This document shows, piece after piece, positions 7,433 through 9,935 of a stretch of 9,935 nucleotides of DNA. The notes beneath the pieces are model-generated. The model saw only the letters and a program-made list of their open reading frames with translations, was not told the origin of the DNA and searched no databases. Source of the DNA: Betaproteobacteria bacterium (GTDB taxonomy: Bacteria; Pseudomonadota; Gammaproteobacteria; Burkholderiales; Casimicrobiaceae). The translations under genes and the position numbers were made by a program. Numbering within the stretch: the first letter of the stretch is position 1; every line of letters starts with the position of its first letter. Location of the stretch: positions 1 through 9,935 of the forward strand of contig VBCZ01000464.1 in assembly GCA_005889025.1 (NCBI GenBank), given 5' to 3'.

Positions 7433-8895
7433 AACGCCGCAGCATCCCAGCTCCCTCCCAGCGCCTTGATCAATGCGACGCTTGCATCCAGCCGCCGGCC
7501 GAGGATCGCAAGCGCCGCGCGTTCGTTGGCCAGCGCCGTCGCCTGCACGACGACCACCGCGAGATAATTGGCCGTGCCGGCGCGATACTGATTCAAGGTG
7601 ATCGTGACCGACTCGCGGGCCGACTTGACCGCATCGTCCTGAACCACCGCTTCCTGCTCGAGAATGCGCAGCGCCGCGAGGTTGTCTTCCACTTCCTGAA
7701 ATCCGGCGAGAACGGTCTGGCGGTAATTGGCGACGTTCTCGTCGTAAGTCGCGATCGCCTGAGCGGTCTGTGCGCGGCGCAAGCCGGCGTCGAAAATCGT
7801 CTGCGCGAGCGCGCTGCCGATCGACCAGTAACGGCTCGGCAGCGAAATGAGGTGCGACAGCAGCGAGCTTTGGAAGCCGCCGGTCGCCGACAGCGTGAGC
7901 GACGGAAAGAAAGCGGCCTCGGCAACGCCGATTTGGGCGTTGGCGGCCGCCGCGCGCCGCTCCGCGGCCGCAATGTCCGGACGACGCTCGAGCAGCTCGG
8001 AGGGAATGCCGGGCGGGACGTCGGGGAATCCGGCCGGCACGTCTGCGACTGCGACCGAGAACTCCGCAGGCGGCTTGCCGACCAGGACGGCGATTGCGTG
8101 CTCGAGCTGGGCACGCTGAATCGCTGCGTCGATCGCCTGCGCCCGCGTTGAGCTCAACTGGGTCTCCGCTTGCGCGACGTCGACCCGCCCGACCACGCCG
8201 ACCGCGTACTGATTGCGGGTCAATTGCAGGGATTTCTCATACGCGGCTACGGTGTCGTTGAGCAGGCGGATCTGCGCGTCCTGCACGCGCAGCAGAAAGT
8301 AATCTTCGGAGAGCGTCGCTTGTGCCGAGAGCTTCGCCGCCTCGAGATCGGCGGCGCTCGCCTGCGCGGTGGCTTCGCTCGCTTCGACCGTCCGCCGTAT
8401 CCGGCCCCAAAGGTCGACCTCCCAGTTGACCTCGAGCGCGAGGTTGTAGCTGTTGCTGACACCGCCCCCCCCGCTACCCTGGCCGCCCGCCGAGCCGACC
8501 CTGGCGGCGCCGCTTCCGCTTCCGCTGCGAGACGCGCTCGCGTTCGCGGTGACGACCGGGAAGAATGCCGCGCGCGCGGCCTGGGTGAGCGCCCGCGCCT
8601 CGCGCACACGCGCTTCCGCCGCCTTGAGCGTCTGGTTGCTGATCTCGACCTGAGTCAAAAGCGACGAGAGTTGTGGATCGTTGAAGACCTCCCACCAATT
8701 ACCTCTGGGCTGCTGGTCTTTCGGCTCGGCGACTTTCCAGCCCTGTGCCTCTTTGTAGGCGGGGGGCGCTTCGGCAACCGGACGCACGTAGTTCGGCCCT
8801 ACCGAGCAGCCGGCCAACGCAACCGCCGTCCAGGCGATCCACCGGACGCGCTGAAGGCAGCGGTGGTTCGGGTCTTTCGGCATCGCGGTCGGCAC
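7429..8895 (-). CDS. RND efflux outer-membrane lipoprotein, NodT/OprM family
   Basis: This is the TolC-like channel that carries substrates from an inner-membrane RND pump across the outer membrane. The 488-residue protein has a lipoprotein signal with lipobox ALAGC and Cys30, followed by SVGPNYVRP typical of the NodT group. It also has NWWEVFNDPQLSSLL (66-80), two outer-membrane efflux repeats (about 80-270 and 290-480), EVNWEVDLWGRIRR (155-168), SELLERRPDI in the second repeat, and AEAAFFPSLTLSATGG. A Gly/Ser-rich stretch (119-148) falls where a surface-exposed hairpin loop lies in OprM and is partly encoded by eight consecutive G. The start is GTG at 8895, six bases after the permease stop and ten bases from GGGGGA (8906-8911). 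ATG at 8883 is an alternative. The close spacing implies translational coupling with the permease. Confidence 0.94.
   Translation of the reverse strand: MPTAMPKDPNHRCLQRVRWIAWTAVALAGCSVGPNYVRPVAEAPPAYKEAQGWKVAEPKDQQPRGNWWEVFNDPQLSSLLTQVEISNQTLKAAEARVREARALTQAARAAFFPVVTANASASRSGSGSGAARVGSAGGQGSGGGGVSNSYNLALEVNWEVDLWGRIRRTVEASEATAQASAADLEAAKLSAQATLSEDYFLLRVQDAQIRLLNDTVAAYEKSLQLTRNQYAVGVVGRVDVAQAETQLSSTRAQAIDAAIQRAQLEHAIAVLVGKPPAEFSVAVADVPAGFPDVPPGIPSELLERRPDIAAAERRAAAANAQIGVAEAAFFPSLTLSATGGFQSSLLSHLISLPSRYWSIGSALAQTIFDAGLRRAQTAQAIATYDENVANYRQTVLAGFQEVEDNLAALRILEQEAVVQDDAVKSARESVTITLNQYRAGTANYLAVVVVQATALANERAALAILGRRLDASVALIKALGGSWDAAAL
8465..8472 (-). repeat. Eight-base poly-G tract within the efflux lipoprotein gene
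   Basis: On the coding strand eight G in a row encode part of GSGGGGVS, in the Gly/Ser-rich loop of the outer-membrane channel. A gain or loss of one base would truncate the protein. Tracts of this length can slip, but it may be no more than a by-product of glycine codons in GC-rich DNA. Confidence 0.5.
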
Positions 8896-8901
8896 GTCGG
8901 T

Positions 8902-9935
8902 TTAGTCCCCCGGTTGCGCCGCCGCGCTCGGCGCAAGGCCGCGCCGCTTGCGCAGCCTCCGCGTCCACAAGCTGAATCGATCAAGGTAAAGATACACGAC
9001 CGGCGTGGTGAACAGCGTCAGCATCTGGCTGACGATCAGCCCGCCGACGATCGAGATGCCCAGCGGACGTCGCAGCTCCGCGCCATTGCCGGCGGTGAGC
9101 GCGAGCGGGATGGCGGCAAGGAGCGCCGCCATCGTGGTCATCATGATCGGCCGGAAGCGCAGCATGCACGCCTCGAAGATCGCGTCGCGAGAATTCTTGT
9201 TGTGGTGGCGCTCGGCCTCCAGAGCAAAGTCGATCATCATGATCGCGTTCTTTTTTACGATGCCGATGAGCAGGATGACGCCGATGAGCGCGATGACGCT
9301 GAACTCCGTCTTGAACAGAAGCAGCGCCAGCAGCGCGCCGATGCCGGCCGAGGGCAGCGTCGACAGGATCGTGATCGGATGGACGTAGCTCTCGTAGAGC
9401 ACCCCCAGCACGATGTACACCGTCAGCAGCGCCGCGAGAATGAGCCAGGGTTGGCTCTTGAGGGAATCCTGGAACGCCCTCGCGGTTCCCTGGAAGCTGC
9501 CGCGGATCGTGGACGGCACGCCGATTCGCGCGAGCGCGTTGTCGATCGCGATCGTCGCCTGGCCAAGCGACGTGCCTTCCGGCAGATTGAACGAAATCGT
9601 CGTTGCAACGAACTGCGATTGATGATTCACGCTCAGCGCCGTGTTGGTTGGAGCGTAGTGCGCAAACGCGGACAAGGGGACCTGGCCCTTGGGTGTGCTC
9701 ACGTACACATGCTCGAGGGAATCGGCGGATTGCCAGTATTCCGGCGCGGCCTCCATGACGACGTGATACTGGTTCAACGCGGAATATATCGTCGAAACCT
9801 GGCGTTGACCGAAGGCATCATTCAGGGTCGTGTCGATGAGCCTTGGCGAGACACCGAGGCGCGCCGCGGTGTCTCGGTCGATCACGAGAGACGTCTGCAA
9901 TCCCTTCTCCTGCGAGTCCGTGTTGACGTCGACGA
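8902..9935 (-). CDS. RND multidrug efflux permease, MdtB/MdtC type, C-terminal third
   Basis: This is a proton-driven inner-membrane pump subunit. About 344 codons are visible, of roughly 1,030 in a full protein; the N-terminal part lies beyond the right edge. The frame is open from the window end (DVNTDSQEKGLQTSLVIDR) to TAA at 8902-8904. The match to E. coli MdtC is close: DRDTAARLGV, LNDAFGQRQVSTIY, NQYHVVME, LSVNHQSQFVATTISFNLPEG, RGSFQGTA, then membrane segments around VYIVLGVLYESYVHPITILSTL, LIALIGVxLLIGIVKKNAIMM-like sequence, LRFRPIMMTT, and LRRPLGISIVGGLIVSQ. A second permease gene (mdtB-like) and an adaptor (mdtA-like) are expected further upstream on this strand. The outer-membrane partner follows six bases after the stop. 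Confidence 0.95.
   Translation of the reverse strand, partial: VDVNTDSQEKGLQTSLVIDRDTAARLGVSPRLIDTTLNDAFGQRQVSTIYSALNQYHVVMEAAPEYWQSADSLEHVYVSTPKGQVPLSAFAHYAPTNTALSVNHQSQFVATTISFNLPEGTSLGQATIAIDNALARIGVPSTIRGSFQGTARAFQDSLKSQPWLILAALLTVYIVLGVLYESYVHPITILSTLPSAGIGALLALLLFKTEFSVIALIGVILLIGIVKKNAIMMIDFALEAERHHNKNSRDAIFEACMLRFRPIMMTTMAALLAAIPLALTAGNGAELRRPLGISIVGGLIVSQMLTLFTTPVVYLYLDRFSLWTRRLRKRRGLAPSAAAQPGD

Overview
This window is GC-rich, densely coding chromosomal DNA, most likely from a beta- (or gamma-) proteobacterium. The supporting signs are an MdtC-type RND pump with its outer-membrane lipoprotein, a fused two-domain MnmC, a Sua5-type TsaC, a secreted DUF3530-like hydrolase, and inverted REP hairpins with a GTAG foot. 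No phage, plasmid, CRISPR, defence, tRNA or rRNA locus is visible. No intergenic gap exceeds about 125 bases.

Layout from left to right. A glycerate 2-kinase runs off the left edge on the minus strand, and a secreted alpha/beta hydrolase is divergent from it. The hydrolase converges on tsaC, a tRNA t6A synthesis gene on the minus strand. tsaC is divergent from metK (S-adenosylmethionine synthetase, plus strand). metK converges on a pirin gene, which follows mnmC on the minus strand. mnmC is divergent from a small zincin-like protein of unknown function. That gene converges on an outer-membrane efflux lipoprotein gene, which lies directly downstream of an MdtC-like RND permease that runs off the right edge.

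The main anomaly is metK. It has two lesions. About 22 codons are missing in frame around codon 154, removing the conserved LRPDAK active-site segment. Its last dozen or so codons and its stop are also missing. The convergent pirin gene has lost its stop as well, so the two genes read into each other in antisense for about 430 bases. One deletion across the shared 3' junction would explain both missing stops; a misassembly is the main competing explanation. If the sequence is real, a functional metK should exist elsewhere in the genome, because SAM synthetase is essential in nearly all free-living bacteria. The neighbouring mnmC product itself needs SAM.

A second notable structure is a pair of inverted 22-base REP elements between the zincin gene and the efflux lipoprotein gene. 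Their GTAG feet supply the TAG stop codons of both flanking genes. A degenerate third element sits at the stop of the secreted hydrolase in the same way.

The rest is ordinary housekeeping and efflux content. I did not find a new multi-gene system.
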